DNA of 38,913 nt from positions 1 through 38,913 of the forward strand of contig DKTR01000110.1 in assembly GCA_002473385.1 (NCBI GenBank), in the 5' to 3' direction. A program made the translations under genes and the position numbers. The DNA is from Lachnospiraceae bacterium UBA7225 (GTDB taxonomy: Bacteria; Bacillota; Clostridia; Lachnospirales; Lachnospiraceae). Numbering within the stretch: the stretch's first letter is position 1; every line of letters begins with the position of its first letter. Positions 1-8,307 of this stretch are shown one piece after another. A model generated the notes under the pieces. It saw only the letters and a list, made by a program, of their open reading frames with translations, ran no database searches and was not told where the DNA came from.

Positions 1-28
1 AAAAAGAATCTTTTTAATTTTCTGTTCA

Positions 29-54
29 TTGCTTCGTTAGTTCTGTGGTATAAT
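29..54 (+). promoter_or_regulatory. Promoter of the TetR-family gene
   Basis: A perfect TATAAT lies at 49-54, preceded by TGG at 46-48, which makes an extended -10 (TGnTATAAT). The -35 region is poor: a TTGCTT at 29-34 is too close, and nothing near consensus stands 17 bases upstream. Extended -10 promoters often work without a good -35. The TetR start codon follows 35 bases downstream. Confidence 0.6.
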
Positions 55-89
55 ATATTTATCTGAATTCCATCCTACAGGAGAACTCT

Positions 90-692
90 ATGAATTATGA
101 AATGCAGGATACGCAATCTGATGAAAAATTTGACGAACGTTACTCTGTCGCAGACGAGGCTATTTACGATGCTTTCTTTTTGCTTGCAAAGGAAAAAGAT
201 CTGGATAAAATTACCGTATCGGATGTTATAAAAAAAGCCGGAATTGTCCGCAGCACATTTTACAATCACTACGAAAACATTCCGGCTCTGATTACCGCCA
301 TCGAGGACAAAACCATCCGCGATATCTTTTCTCTTATGGAGACCTTTCATCCGAAGAATGACTATGATATGTGTAAATCCTTTTTCCTTACAGTCTGCAA
401 TTACACCAGAACAAATCCCTTTCTGGCAAATCTCCTGCGCAACCCGCAGGGGGACGGCTTTTTTGAAAAAACTTTAACTATGCTCCACAGCTACGTGACA
501 AATGTCACCTGCGCCACCGCCTCTTCCCAGTGCAGCAAGGAAGAATTCGCCTATATGATTGCCTGCCTGATCGGCGGTACCATCGGTGTGCTGCACAAGT
601 GGATCACAGAGGATTTTTGCAGCTCCCCGGAGACGATTGCAGATATCCTTACCCATGTTTTTGTGGGCGGGATGCTGCCCTTTATGTCTTAA
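90..692 (+). CDS. TetR/AcrR-family transcriptional regulator
   Basis: A 200-residue protein of normal TetR length. The N-terminal DNA-binding domain spans about residues 20-70, with the helix-turn-helix and its usual Phe-Tyr-x-His-Tyr ending (STFYNHYENIPAL). The C-terminal ligand/dimer domain is not recognisable at family level. The start is supported by AGGAG at 79-83, six bases upstream. The stop codon overlaps the stop of the convergent ligase gene by 4 bases. A likely role, inferred only from position, is repression of the adjacent ligase-carrier-condensation genes, although it is not divergent from them as TetR genes often are. Its effector is unknown. Confidence 0.85.
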   Translation: MNYEMQDTQSDEKFDERYSVADEAIYDAFFLLAKEKDLDKITVSDVIKKAGIVRSTFYNHYENIPALITAIEDKTIRDIFSLMETFHPKNDYDMCKSFFLTVCNYTRTNPFLANLLRNPQGDGFFEKTLTMLHSYVTNVTCATASSQCSKEEFAYMIACLIGGTIGVLHKWITEDFCSSPETIADILTHVFVGGMLPFMS

Positions 693-2281
693 GAACACGG
701 CTCGTCCACCAGAACCTCCTGCCGTCTGATCTTTCTGGTTGCGCTCTTGAGGAACGGATTTTTCCGCACGACCAGCCCGGTGATCCGGCGGTAGGTCGGC
801 TGCGTTTTATTATACTCATCCAGAAAGCCCTGCAGTTCCTTTTCCACAGCTGTCTCGTCCAGCCCCTTTGCCAGAACCGCTTCCGGATCCGGATAAATTC
901 TTGCTGTAAGTCCGTTGTTCTCCCCGGTCACGGCCACCTCTCCTACCAGTGCGCCAAGCGCCAGCTTGCTCTCTATTTCCTCCGGCGAAACATTTTCTCC
1001 GTTGGAAAGAATGATCAGATTCTTCACGCGGCCGTTGATAAACAGAAAACCATCCTCATCCAGATAGCCCTTGTCTCCCGTGTGAAGCCAGCCGTCCTTC
1101 AGAGCATCCGCCGTCTCCTGCGGCATCTGGTAATATCCTTTCATCACGCTGCTCCCCCGCACGAGAATCTCCCCATTGTCAAAAGCAATCTCTACATTTG
1201 GCAGCGGTCTGCCAACTGAACCGGTTTTGTTGTCATCCGGATTATTGGAACTGATAACCGGCGAACATTCCGACATACCGTAGCCCTCCAGAACCGCTAC
1301 CCCGTATTCATTGAATTTTTCAATATAATATGGATCAAGATGTGCGCCTCCGGTAAAGATAATGTGCAGCCGTCCGCCAAATACCGCATTGGCTACCATC
1401 TGTTTGGGAATAGAAGGATCCGCTCCGGCAAGCTTTTTGTAAATAGTCTCCACCATCAGCGGAACCATAAGCATCACCTGCGGCTGAAATACCCCCATGT
1501 TTTTCACAATATGCAGCAGCGAGTCATTAATACACACTGTCGCGCCCAGCGAAAATCCCTTCAGCCAGTCCATCACCAGGCAGAACGCATGATGAATCGG
1601 GAGCACACTGAGCAGCACACTGCCCGGCTCCGCAGTATACTGCACCGCCTTAACATTTTCTGCCAGATTTTTCTGCGTCAGCATAACGCCCTTGCTCCTT
1701 CCTGTCGTCCCGGAAGTAAAAATAATGGTCGCTATTCTCTCCGGCTCCGGTCTGTCCGCATCTGCCATGCTGCCCGCGCCAATTGCCTTTAAATCCGCCA
1801 GGGAAAGCACCTCCGCCGCAGAAGCATTGCCCCCTGATACCGTCTGACCGTCATAATCTTCCTGCCGGCGAAATGCCGCGGCATCCTCCATCATCCAGAC
1901 TTTCTTCAGTTTCGGACATTCTGCAAGAATCTGTTCCAGAAGCCCTGCCTGTTTCCGGCTTAAGAAAAGTCCTGCAGCATCGGAACGGTTGATCAGATCA
2001 ACCAGATCCCCGCCCGGAAGGTTCGCATCCAATGGCACCGCAACCATACCTCCGGTAATAATTCCGAGATAACTCTCAATCCACTCAGCAGAGCTACTTC
2101 CGATCAGCGCAAGGTGTTTTTCTGCAAAGCCATCCGCAAGCAGCCCTTTTCTTACCGATGCCGCATTTTCCAGCAGCTCCCGGTAGTTCATCTCCTGTAT
2201 TTCCTTCTTTTTCAGCCATTTTACAGCAGAAATTTCCGCATAGTTTTTAGCACTCTCTTCCAAAATATCCCGAATCAGCAT
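689..2281 (-). CDS. AMP-binding acyl/aminoacyl ligase (stand-alone adenylation enzyme)
   Basis: A member of the ANL superfamily (acyl-CoA synthetases, NRPS adenylation domains), which activates a carboxylic acid as acyl-AMP and passes it to a thiol. Of the 530 residues, the phosphate-binding motif TSGTTGRSKG is at 189-198, YGMSE at 334-338, TGD at 401-403, the hinge-region Arg418 in INGRVK and the catalytic lysine Lys517 in SATRKIRR. All core motifs are intact, so it should be active. The carrier-protein gene lies four bases upstream in the same orientation and the condensation-like gene before that, so the thiol acceptor is probably that carrier rather than CoA. The substrate, fatty or amino acid, cannot be read safely; the sequence resembles long-chain fatty-acid ligases. 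The stop overlaps the TetR stop. Confidence 0.85.
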   Translation of the reverse strand: MLIRDILEESAKNYAEISAVKWLKKKEIQEMNYRELLENAASVRKGLLADGFAEKHLALIGSSSAEWIESYLGIITGGMVAVPLDANLPGGDLVDLINRSDAAGLFLSRKQAGLLEQILAECPKLKKVWMMEDAAAFRRQEDYDGQTVSGGNASAAEVLSLADLKAIGAGSMADADRPEPERIATIIFTSGTTGRSKGVMLTQKNLAENVKAVQYTAEPGSVLLSVLPIHHAFCLVMDWLKGFSLGATVCINDSLLHIVKNMGVFQPQVMLMVPLMVETIYKKLAGADPSIPKQMVANAVFGGRLHIIFTGGAHLDPYYIEKFNEYGVAVLEGYGMSECSPVISSNNPDDNKTGSVGRPLPNVEIAFDNGEILVRGSSVMKGYYQMPQETADALKDGWLHTGDKGYLDEDGFLFINGRVKNLIILSNGENVSPEEIESKLALGALVGEVAVTGENNGLTARIYPDPEAVLAKGLDETAVEKELQGFLDEYNKTQPTYRRITGLVVRKNPFLKSATRKIRRQEVLVDEPCS

Positions 2282-2285
2282 CCCA

Positions 2286-2522
2286 TTACTCCTCCTGTAA
2301 TCTTTCCAGCAGGGTAAGAGCCTCTGCCACTGTCAGAATCTGCGCCACCTCTTCCTCCTCGAGTTCCACGTCGAAGGTATCCTCCAGCTCTCCCAGAAAA
2401 GACATAAAATCAAGTGAGCTGAAACCCAGATCCTCACGGAATCTCATATCGTTTGTCATATCCTCCGGTTTTACTCCGCAATACTGTGCTGCGATTGTTT
2501 TAAACTGCATTTCCTGTGTCAT
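2286..2522 (-). CDS. Free-standing acyl/peptidyl carrier protein
   Basis: A 78-residue acidic carrier protein. The phosphopantetheine site is Ser36 in DLGFSSLDF (consensus DLGxDSLD), at the start of helix II. The start at 2522 was chosen because GGAGG lies six bases upstream; an in-frame ATG 36 bases earlier (2558) has no such site and would add a basic, non-homologous tail. It sits between the condensation-like gene and the ligase with short gaps, so it is likely the shared shuttle of the trio. It is too isolated from fab genes to be the housekeeping fatty-acid carrier. No phosphopantetheinyl transferase lies in this window, so a host enzyme must load it. Confidence 0.85.
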   Translation of the reverse strand: MTQEMQFKTIAAQYCGVKPEDMTNDMRFREDLGFSSLDFMSFLGELEDTFDVELEEEEVAQILTVAEALTLLERLQEE

Positions 2523-2599
2523 AATTTTCCTCCATCTCCCGCTTTCTATCTGTTCCATTAATCCTTATCTGGCATCTTTCCGGCACCTGCGCCGTCTTT

Positions 2600-3985
2600 T
2601 TACACCTGTTCCATAATTTCCCCGATGCTCATATCAGGTTCCGCGATGCCCTTAAACAAAATGCGCATCATATAATAATACAGCAGCTCCATATCGTGCT
2701 CTGTCAGCTGCGCCGTCTGATAATGATAAGAAAAATTCATGCCTCCGTCCGGTGTATGTGATACGGTCAGATACATCTTTTTCGTCGCTGCCCCGTTCGC
2801 AAACCATTTTGCATGCTGTGCAATCCCGGCAAGATGCGGATTATCTACCTGCACCGGCATCGGCTGATAGGTGAGGTAACAGCTTTCATAAGTTGTATTC
2901 TCCGGAGTGTGATATCTCCTGCGCATCTCCTCTTCAATCAGTGCCGGATCATAATTGCTATGCATATAAATGCGGTTCTGCACATTCTGTATCTCATATG
3001 CTGCCGACAGAAAATCCGTCTCCGGTGAAATCACCGTCCGGCACGGGAACATAATCGTGCGGCTGCCGCCGGATGTCCATTCATCATGCGTAGAACGTCT
3101 GGAAATAAAGTTTTCAATTGTGATATCCTCCTGCCCGTTGTTCACCTTCGATAAGTAGGTGCGGATACCAAGCAGCAAGAGATTTGTCATGGAAAGCTGA
3201 TGGTTCATGCAAAAAGCAATCAGATTCTTTGTCGGCTCCGGCTCAAGCTGATAATCCTTCACTTCCACAAACAGATTTTTCAATTCTATATCCGCCGCCC
3301 GCAGCATCGGATTTTTGTGCCGCGCTCTTGCCGCCTCCAGAACGGACGGTCCCTGGATATCCGCGTAAAGCGGCTCCCCCAGTGCATTGAGCTGATCATC
3401 CCAGAATTTTTTATCTTTGGCAAAACGCTTCTCATTGTTCGCTCTCTTTAAATCCTTTTCCAGAACAGTCTCAAAATCTGCCAGATCCTGCGGATACGCC
3501 GAGCCGAGGCGGTAATGTGTATAAAGCTGCATCAGATCGTTAATCATCACAACCAGACCACAGGAATCAATCAGCCGGTGATCCATGTGAATGAAAAACC
3601 CGTTATATCCATCCGGGAGCCGCAGCATTGTCACATCACAGAGGGGAATATCGTCGCCGTCAAAGGTCTCATAAGCCCATTGCTGCATCAGCGCATCCGC
3701 CTGCTCCATGCTCATGCCCGACAGATCCTTCAGCGGAATATCTCTTGTATCCCTGTCTGCGATATACTGCCTGACCTCTCCCTTTTCATCCGGCTTTGTA
3801 AAACGGACCCTCATGCATCCGTAACGCTCTGTCTCCAACTGTATACATTTTTTCAAAAGTCCAAAATCCAGCGGCGCCCTTAAGGATGCCACCACACTGA
3901 CACCGGACACCTGCTGCGTCTGATATTTCCGGATCCAGTTGTGGTGCATCCTCTGCGCCGCTGTCAATGGATAATATTCTTTCAT
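2600..3985 (-). CDS. Condensation-domain protein (NRPS C-domain / acyltransferase superfamily)
   Basis: A 461-residue protein of the chloramphenicol-acetyltransferase-like fold used by NRPS condensation domains, which join a carrier-bound acyl group to an amine or alcohol. It begins with the family-typical YPLTAAQRMHH. The active-site motif HHxxxDG appears as DHRLIDS at 135-141: the second, catalytic His136 and Asp140 are kept, but the first His is Asp and the Gly is Ser. It is a single domain with no adenylation or carrier part. The start is supported by GGGAGG seven bases upstream. It is first in the leftward trio with the carrier and ligase. The product could be a small N-acyl or ester compound; this is inference. 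Confidence 0.75.
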   Translation of the reverse strand: MKEYYPLTAAQRMHHNWIRKYQTQQVSGVSVVASLRAPLDFGLLKKCIQLETERYGCMRVRFTKPDEKGEVRQYIADRDTRDIPLKDLSGMSMEQADALMQQWAYETFDGDDIPLCDVTMLRLPDGYNGFFIHMDHRLIDSCGLVVMINDLMQLYTHYRLGSAYPQDLADFETVLEKDLKRANNEKRFAKDKKFWDDQLNALGEPLYADIQGPSVLEAARARHKNPMLRAADIELKNLFVEVKDYQLEPEPTKNLIAFCMNHQLSMTNLLLLGIRTYLSKVNNGQEDITIENFISRRSTHDEWTSGGSRTIMFPCRTVISPETDFLSAAYEIQNVQNRIYMHSNYDPALIEEEMRRRYHTPENTTYESCYLTYQPMPVQVDNPHLAGIAQHAKWFANGAATKKMYLTVSHTPDGGMNFSYHYQTAQLTEHDMELLYYYMMRILFKGIAEPDMSIGEIMEQV

Positions 3986-4070
3986 GTGAAACCTCCCTGT
4001 AATTTTCTACGACAGAGAAATTAACACATTTTTATTGTGATTTCTACCCCCTTAAAGACTTAACAGACAG

Positions 4071-4080
4071 TTTACGTAAA
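4071..4080. promoter_or_regulatory. Short perfect palindrome upstream of the condensation-ligase operon
   Basis: The 165-base gap 3986-4150 must hold the promoter of the leftward trio, but I see no convincing -35/-10 pair. It contains a 10-base perfect palindrome, TTTACGTAAA, about 86 bases before the start codon. This could be part of an operator for the nearby TetR regulator, though TetR sites are usually longer. The evidence is weak. Confidence 0.25.
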
Positions 4081-4135
4081 ATTGTCCGAGACCTGCAGTA
4101 CCTGCCACCAGCAGCCCCTTCGGATGCATGGCAAC

Positions 4136-4162
4136 AAAAAGCGCCGGCAGTTAAACCGACGC
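4136..4162 (-). terminator. Rho-independent terminator of the alpha-xylosidase/hydrolase operon
   Basis: Read leftwards, a 7-pair stem (GCGTCGG with CCGGCGC, one G-U pair) with an 8-base loop is followed at once by TTTTT at 4140-4136. The hydrolase stop codon lies inside the loop, so the terminator overlaps the 3' end of the gene. Confidence 0.8.
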
Positions 4163-5128
4163 TTCATCATATTTCTGAAAGAACTCCAGTATTTTATTTC
4201 TGTATAATTCAGGTGCTTCGTAAGCGCTGCACAGGTGGCGCGCCTCCGGCACGAGCACAAGCTCCCTGGGCGCATTGCACACGGAATAATGATGCATGGT
4301 ATTTTCCGGCATCACGTATGTATCCTTCATACCGTGAAAAAACAATACCGGATGCCTGTTTTTCTTCATGGCCTCCGCCGTGTCTGCCTCTTTCATGCAA
4401 AAGCCGGCAAAAAACCGGCAGAACAAATCCAGTCTGAACAGCAGCAGCCCCACCCATTTCAGATGAAACCAGTTTGCTGCCATATCCCGGATCTGCCCCT
4501 TCATGGTACAGAAGCCACAGTCTGCGATCAGCCCTTTCACCTCGTGCGGCAGGGTATGCCCTGATGCCATTAATACGGATGTGGCTCCCATAGATTCCCC
4601 GTACAGATAGATCGGAAGCTTTTCCTTATTTCTTTTTGCCAGATACCAGGTCCAGTCCTGCACATCCTGCTGTTCCTTCGCCCCGAAGGTAATAAATTCG
4701 CCTTCGCTCTCCCCGCAGCATCTCTGATCAATAAACAGCAGGTTGCAATGATGCTCATGGAGGAACCGCGCAGTGTATGCAAACTCCCCAAAGCTGCTGC
4801 CTTTATATCCATGGCTTAACAATACAAAGCGCTCTGCATTTTCGGCGGGCAGATACCCGGCATGCAGCCGCAGTCCGTCCCTGCTCCGGATATAGCAGTC
4901 CTGCATATGCTGCGATCTGCACCATGCTTTTCCTTCTTCGTATTCTTTTTCAAATTTATGCCTTGGATGATTTATTTTCGCATGGGAAAGGGAAAACCAC
5001 TGCTTCTTCACCTGTCTGCGATCTTTTTTACAATGGATGATCATTTCAAAAAAAGACCACCCCAGAGCCATAAAACTGCCGGCTGCCGCAGCAGCAATCC
5101 CAGGAATTACAAATTTTGTCTTTTTCAT
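4151..5128 (-). CDS. Membrane-anchored alpha/beta hydrolase
   Basis: A 325-residue serine hydrolase. Residues about 7-30 are a hydrophobic stretch followed by basic residues (HCKKDRRQVKK), which suggests an N-terminal membrane anchor. The alpha/beta-hydrolase core then shows the oxyanion segment LSHGYKGSS, the nucleophile elbow GESMG, the acid in GMKDTYV and the histidine in EARHLCSA, so the triad is complete. Its start overlaps the stop of the upstream glycosidase gene by four bases (ATGA), with only a weak ribosome site, so translation is probably coupled. Placement at the end of an alpha-xylosidase operon suggests removal of acyl groups from sugars or general esterase activity, but the substrate cannot be told from sequence. 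Confidence 0.8.
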   Translation of the reverse strand: MKKTKFVIPGIAAAAAGSFMALGWSFFEMIIHCKKDRRQVKKQWFSLSHAKINHPRHKFEKEYEEGKAWCRSQHMQDCYIRSRDGLRLHAGYLPAENAERFVLLSHGYKGSSFGEFAYTARFLHEHHCNLLFIDQRCCGESEGEFITFGAKEQQDVQDWTWYLAKRNKEKLPIYLYGESMGATSVLMASGHTLPHEVKGLIADCGFCTMKGQIRDMAANWFHLKWVGLLLFRLDLFCRFFAGFCMKEADTAEAMKKNRHPVLFFHGMKDTYVMPENTMHHYSVCNAPRELVLVPEARHLCSAYEAPELYRNKILEFFQKYDEASV

Positions 5129-7497
5129 ATACCAGCATTTCCTTTATTTGATACCATCTTAAATTGTACCTCACAGATTACCTCTTCCGCCGGGTCTGTC
5201 ACTGTCACGACAGAATCATTTCCGCAGACAGTAAGCTCTGCGCCCTTCGCACCCTTTAAAATGCAGTTTACAAAGCGTATCTGACATCCGTATGCACCGT
5301 CTGCTCTGCAGCGGATCTCCTGCTCCGTACGGTCAAGGGTAAGTTTCATTACCTTTTCCGCGTCCTGATAAACGGTTGTTTCAGCATGCCCGTCAAGTTC
5401 ATATACCTGGAAGGTAAGCTGCTCCTTGTAGGAATCCGTTGTGCGCTTCATCTCCTTACAAAGCGGCAGAATCGTGTTTTCCCGTACCCACAGCGGAATC
5501 GAAAGATAGCCGTGTTTTTCCTTTCTCCATGCACCGCCGTCTGAAGTCTCTCCGGTAAAGAAATTTGTCCATTTTCCTGCCGGAAGATAGTAGCATGCCT
5601 CGCTGCGGTCATTAAAGATCGGCGCCACCAGAAGCTTTTCGCCCAGCATATACTGCCTGTCCAGATACTGGCATGCCGGATCGTCCTCAAATTCCAGTAC
5701 CATGCTGCGCATTACCGGGACACCGGTCTGCGATGTCTCTGCCGCGCTGCTATACAGATACGGTACCAGCTCCATCTTCAGCTTTGTGAAGAAGCGCACA
5801 ACATCCACCGCCTCTTCATCATAAAGCCACGGTACGCGGTAAGAGCCGCTTCCGTGCAGGCGGCTATGGGACGAAAGCAGTCCAAACGCCGACCAGCGCT
5901 TGTATACATCCGCCGTGGAGGTCTGCTCAAAGCCTCCGATATCATGGCTCCAGTAGCCAAAACCGGACATCGTCAGCGACAGACCGCCGCGCAGGCTCTC
6001 CGCCATCGCTTCATAGGTTGACCAGCAGTCGCCGCCCCAGTGAACCGGGAATTTCTGCCCGCCTACTGTAGCCGAGCGTGCAAACAGCACCGCATCCTGC
6101 TTTCCTTTTTTGCGCTCCAGAAGCTCATACACCGTTTTGTTATATAGATATGTATAGAAATTATGCATCTTCACCGGGTCGGAGCCATCGTAATATGCGA
6201 TGTTTTCTGTCGGGATGCGCTCACCGAAATCGGTTTTAAAGCAGTCCACACCCATATCAAGCAGCGCTTCCAGCTTGTCCTGGAACCATCTGCAGGCATC
6301 CTGATTCGTAAAATCCACCAGCGCCATACCCGGCTGCCACATATCCCACTGCCATACATCACCGTTTGTGCGCTTTACGAGGTACCCTTTTTCCATGCCC
6401 TCTGCAAACAGGCAGGATTCCTGTGCAATATATGGATTGATCCACACACAGATTTTCAGCCCCTTCGCCTTAATGCGCGCCAGCATTCCCGCCGGATCCG
6501 GGAACACACGGCTGTCCCACACAAAATCACTCCAGTGGAATTCCTTCATCCAGAAGCAGTCAAAATGGAACACCTGCAGTGGGATGCCGCGCTGCTCCAT
6601 GCCGTCAATAAAGCTCATGACAGTTTCTTCGTCATAATTGGTCGTAAAAGAGGTAGACAGCCACAATCCAAAGGTCCACTGTGCCGGGAGCGCCGGTTTG
6701 CCCGTCAGATCTGTATAACGCATCAGTACTTCTTTCATCGACGGACCGTTGATTACAAAATAATCAAGACTCTCGCCGGGCACGGAAAATTCTACCTTTG
6801 ATACCTGCTCCGTTCCCACCTCGAATGATACCTTCTCCGGATGATTAACAAAAATGCCATAGCCGCGGTTTGTCAGATAAAACGGAATATTTTTATAAGA
6901 CTGCTCCGTACTGGTGCCGCCGTCCTCGTTCCATATTTCCACGCTCTGTCCGTTTTTTGTAAATGCTGTAAAGCGCTCGCCAAGTCCGTAGACCAGTTCA
7001 CCCACAGAAAGTCCAAGCTGCTGGCGCATATATGCGTCGTCGCTTCCCTTATCGTAGGCCATACCTCTCCAGTCTGTTTTCATATATGCCAGATCGCGGT
7101 TTGCTCCCCTTGAGAGCAGCTCGCCGTTTCTTTCATAGGTCATAGTAAACGGCAGCTTCGTAATAACCAGCGCCAGGCTCCCGCTTGCAACGCGGATCTG
7201 CGCTTCGTTCTCCTCCACCTGCAGCTGTACATTTTCACTGCAGTTCAGTTCAAATTCCGGTCCCTTTTTGTACACTCCCAGATGATGGCTTGTTTTCACA
7301 CGCAGTACCTCCGGCATCGGGGAGGTGATCTCCATCGTCAGATTGATTCCGCCTAAAGTGTCGCCACGCTTTGCAATCCTTGCAGTCGGGCATACAAGCG
7401 TTACCTTCTTCTCCTCTTTCTTTACAAAATAAACCTCCTGCGGTGAAAAGCATTCGCAGCCTTTCTTCTGCAGCCAGCAGCCATTTCCAAATTTCAT
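5125..7497 (-). CDS. yicI: GH31 alpha-xylosidase (YicI-like)
   Basis: A 790-residue glycoside hydrolase of family 31, near the length of E. coli YicI (772). It should remove alpha-linked xylose from isoprimeverose or xyloglucan oligosaccharides in the cytoplasm; no signal peptide is seen. The nucleophile is Asp423 in KTDFGERIPT and the acid/base is Asp490 in HWGGDCW. Residues linked to xylose specificity in YicI (Lys in KTDFGE, Cys-Phe in DCFWMK, Phe in STSF) are all present, which favours xylosidase over glucosidase. A GGAGG lies nine bases before the start. It follows the alarmone synthetase gene by 41 bases and overlaps the hydrolase gene, in the operon that begins with the YesM/YesN-like sensor genes. 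Confidence 0.93.
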   Translation of the reverse strand: MKFGNGCWLQKKGCECFSPQEVYFVKKEEKKVTLVCPTARIAKRGDTLGGINLTMEITSPMPEVLRVKTSHHLGVYKKGPEFELNCSENVQLQVEENEAQIRVASGSLALVITKLPFTMTYERNGELLSRGANRDLAYMKTDWRGMAYDKGSDDAYMRQQLGLSVGELVYGLGERFTAFTKNGQSVEIWNEDGGTSTEQSYKNIPFYLTNRGYGIFVNHPEKVSFEVGTEQVSKVEFSVPGESLDYFVINGPSMKEVLMRYTDLTGKPALPAQWTFGLWLSTSFTTNYDEETVMSFIDGMEQRGIPLQVFHFDCFWMKEFHWSDFVWDSRVFPDPAGMLARIKAKGLKICVWINPYIAQESCLFAEGMEKGYLVKRTNGDVWQWDMWQPGMALVDFTNQDACRWFQDKLEALLDMGVDCFKTDFGERIPTENIAYYDGSDPVKMHNFYTYLYNKTVYELLERKKGKQDAVLFARSATVGGQKFPVHWGGDCWSTYEAMAESLRGGLSLTMSGFGYWSHDIGGFEQTSTADVYKRWSAFGLLSSHSRLHGSGSYRVPWLYDEEAVDVVRFFTKLKMELVPYLYSSAAETSQTGVPVMRSMVLEFEDDPACQYLDRQYMLGEKLLVAPIFNDRSEACYYLPAGKWTNFFTGETSDGGAWRKEKHGYLSIPLWVRENTILPLCKEMKRTTDSYKEQLTFQVYELDGHAETTVYQDAEKVMKLTLDRTEQEIRCRADGAYGCQIRFVNCILKGAKGAELTVCGNDSVVTVTDPAEEVICEVQFKMVSNKGNAGI

Positions 7498-7538
7498 ACT
7501 GTCATACCTCCGTCTGTTTCGTTTTCATAATACTTTTA

Positions 7539-8249
7539 TCATTCCATAAACAAATCTGATGCCAGCCCCTGCATAATCTGATCTGCCTCAGCCATCAGTT
7601 CCGCACATCTTTTCAATTCCTGCTGCATTCTATCTGTAAGAGCACGGTCTTTCTTATACCGCAACTGATGCTCCGTACTCGCCCAGCAGTTCATAGCAAT
7701 AGAACGAAGCTGGATCTCCACCGGTATCTGCTGCATCTGCTCAGAAAAAAAGACGTCGACTATTACAATCAGATGAAGACTGCGGTATCCGTTTGGTTTT
7801 GGCTCCTTTATATAATCCTTCATCTTCACCAGATTAATATCTTTCTGGGACAAAAGCATCCTCGCCACCTGATATACGTCAGAGATAAACGGGCAGATCA
7901 CCCTGACTCCGGCAATATCGTATATATTGCTCATCATAGTGCTGATGGTCATGGGCAATCCTTTCCTTTTCATCTTTTCTATGATACTTTGCTCTGATTT
8001 CACCCGGCCTTTCACATTCTCAATTGGATTACGGTCATTGCCATACTGAAATTCCCGGTTCAGAATCTCCAGCTTGGCCATGATCTGCTGCAGACCTGCC
8101 TCATAAAAAAATAAGGCTTTGCGGAACTGTTTTTCCGTATCCAGATAATCATGAATCTGAGGCAGCAGCTTATCATCATCCTCCACCACTTCTGTATAAG
8201 TTGTCTCACTGACTTCCTTCCGGACTGTCACATCCATCGCATTTTTCAT
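7539..8249 (-). CDS. Small alarmone synthetase (RelP/YwaC-like (p)ppGpp synthetase)
   Basis: A single-domain RelA/SpoT-type pyrophosphokinase that makes (p)ppGpp from ATP and GTP or GDP. The synthetase signatures are present in order: NPIENVKGRVKS, DIAGVRVICPF, the G-loop YIKEPKPNGYRSLHL, then VEIQLRSIAMNCWASTEH. There is no HD hydrolase, TGS or ACT domain, so it can synthesise but not degrade alarmone. The sequence is closer to B. subtilis YwaC (RelP) than to YjbM in my reading. I start it at 8249 because GAGG lies nine bases upstream; the in-frame ATG at 8264 lacks a site. It lies between a sugar-binding lipoprotein gene and an alpha-xylosidase gene on the same strand, an unusual setting. 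Confidence 0.9.
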   Translation of the reverse strand: MKNAMDVTVRKEVSETTYTEVVEDDDKLLPQIHDYLDTEKQFRKALFFYEAGLQQIMAKLEILNREFQYGNDRNPIENVKGRVKSEQSIIEKMKRKGLPMTISTMMSNIYDIAGVRVICPFISDVYQVARMLLSQKDINLVKMKDYIKEPKPNGYRSLHLIVIVDVFFSEQMQQIPVEIQLRSIAMNCWASTEHQLRYKKDRALTDRMQQELKRCAELMAEADQIMQGLASDLFME

Positions 8250-8281
8250 CCTCGTATACCTCATATATGTCTTAAACGGAC

Positions 8282-8301
8282 ATGTCTGCTGACGCAGACA
8301 T
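8282..8301. repeat. Perfect inverted repeat (8-base arms) between binding-protein and alarmone synthetase genes
   Basis: ATGTCTGC, a TGAC loop, then GCAGACAT: eight perfect base pairs. No T-run follows on either strand, so it is not a normal terminator. It lies in the 58-base gap after the lipoprotein gene. It could slow 3' decay of the upstream mRNA, attenuate, or be an operator. Confidence 0.55.
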
Positions 8302-8307
8302 CACTTT

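Noticed and set aside
7516..7530. Possible catabolite-responsive (cre) site, ATGAAAACGAAACA, before the yicI-like gene
   Set aside because: It is one base short of the cre consensus in the second half and lies between the alarmone gene stop and the ribosome site rather than at a promoter.
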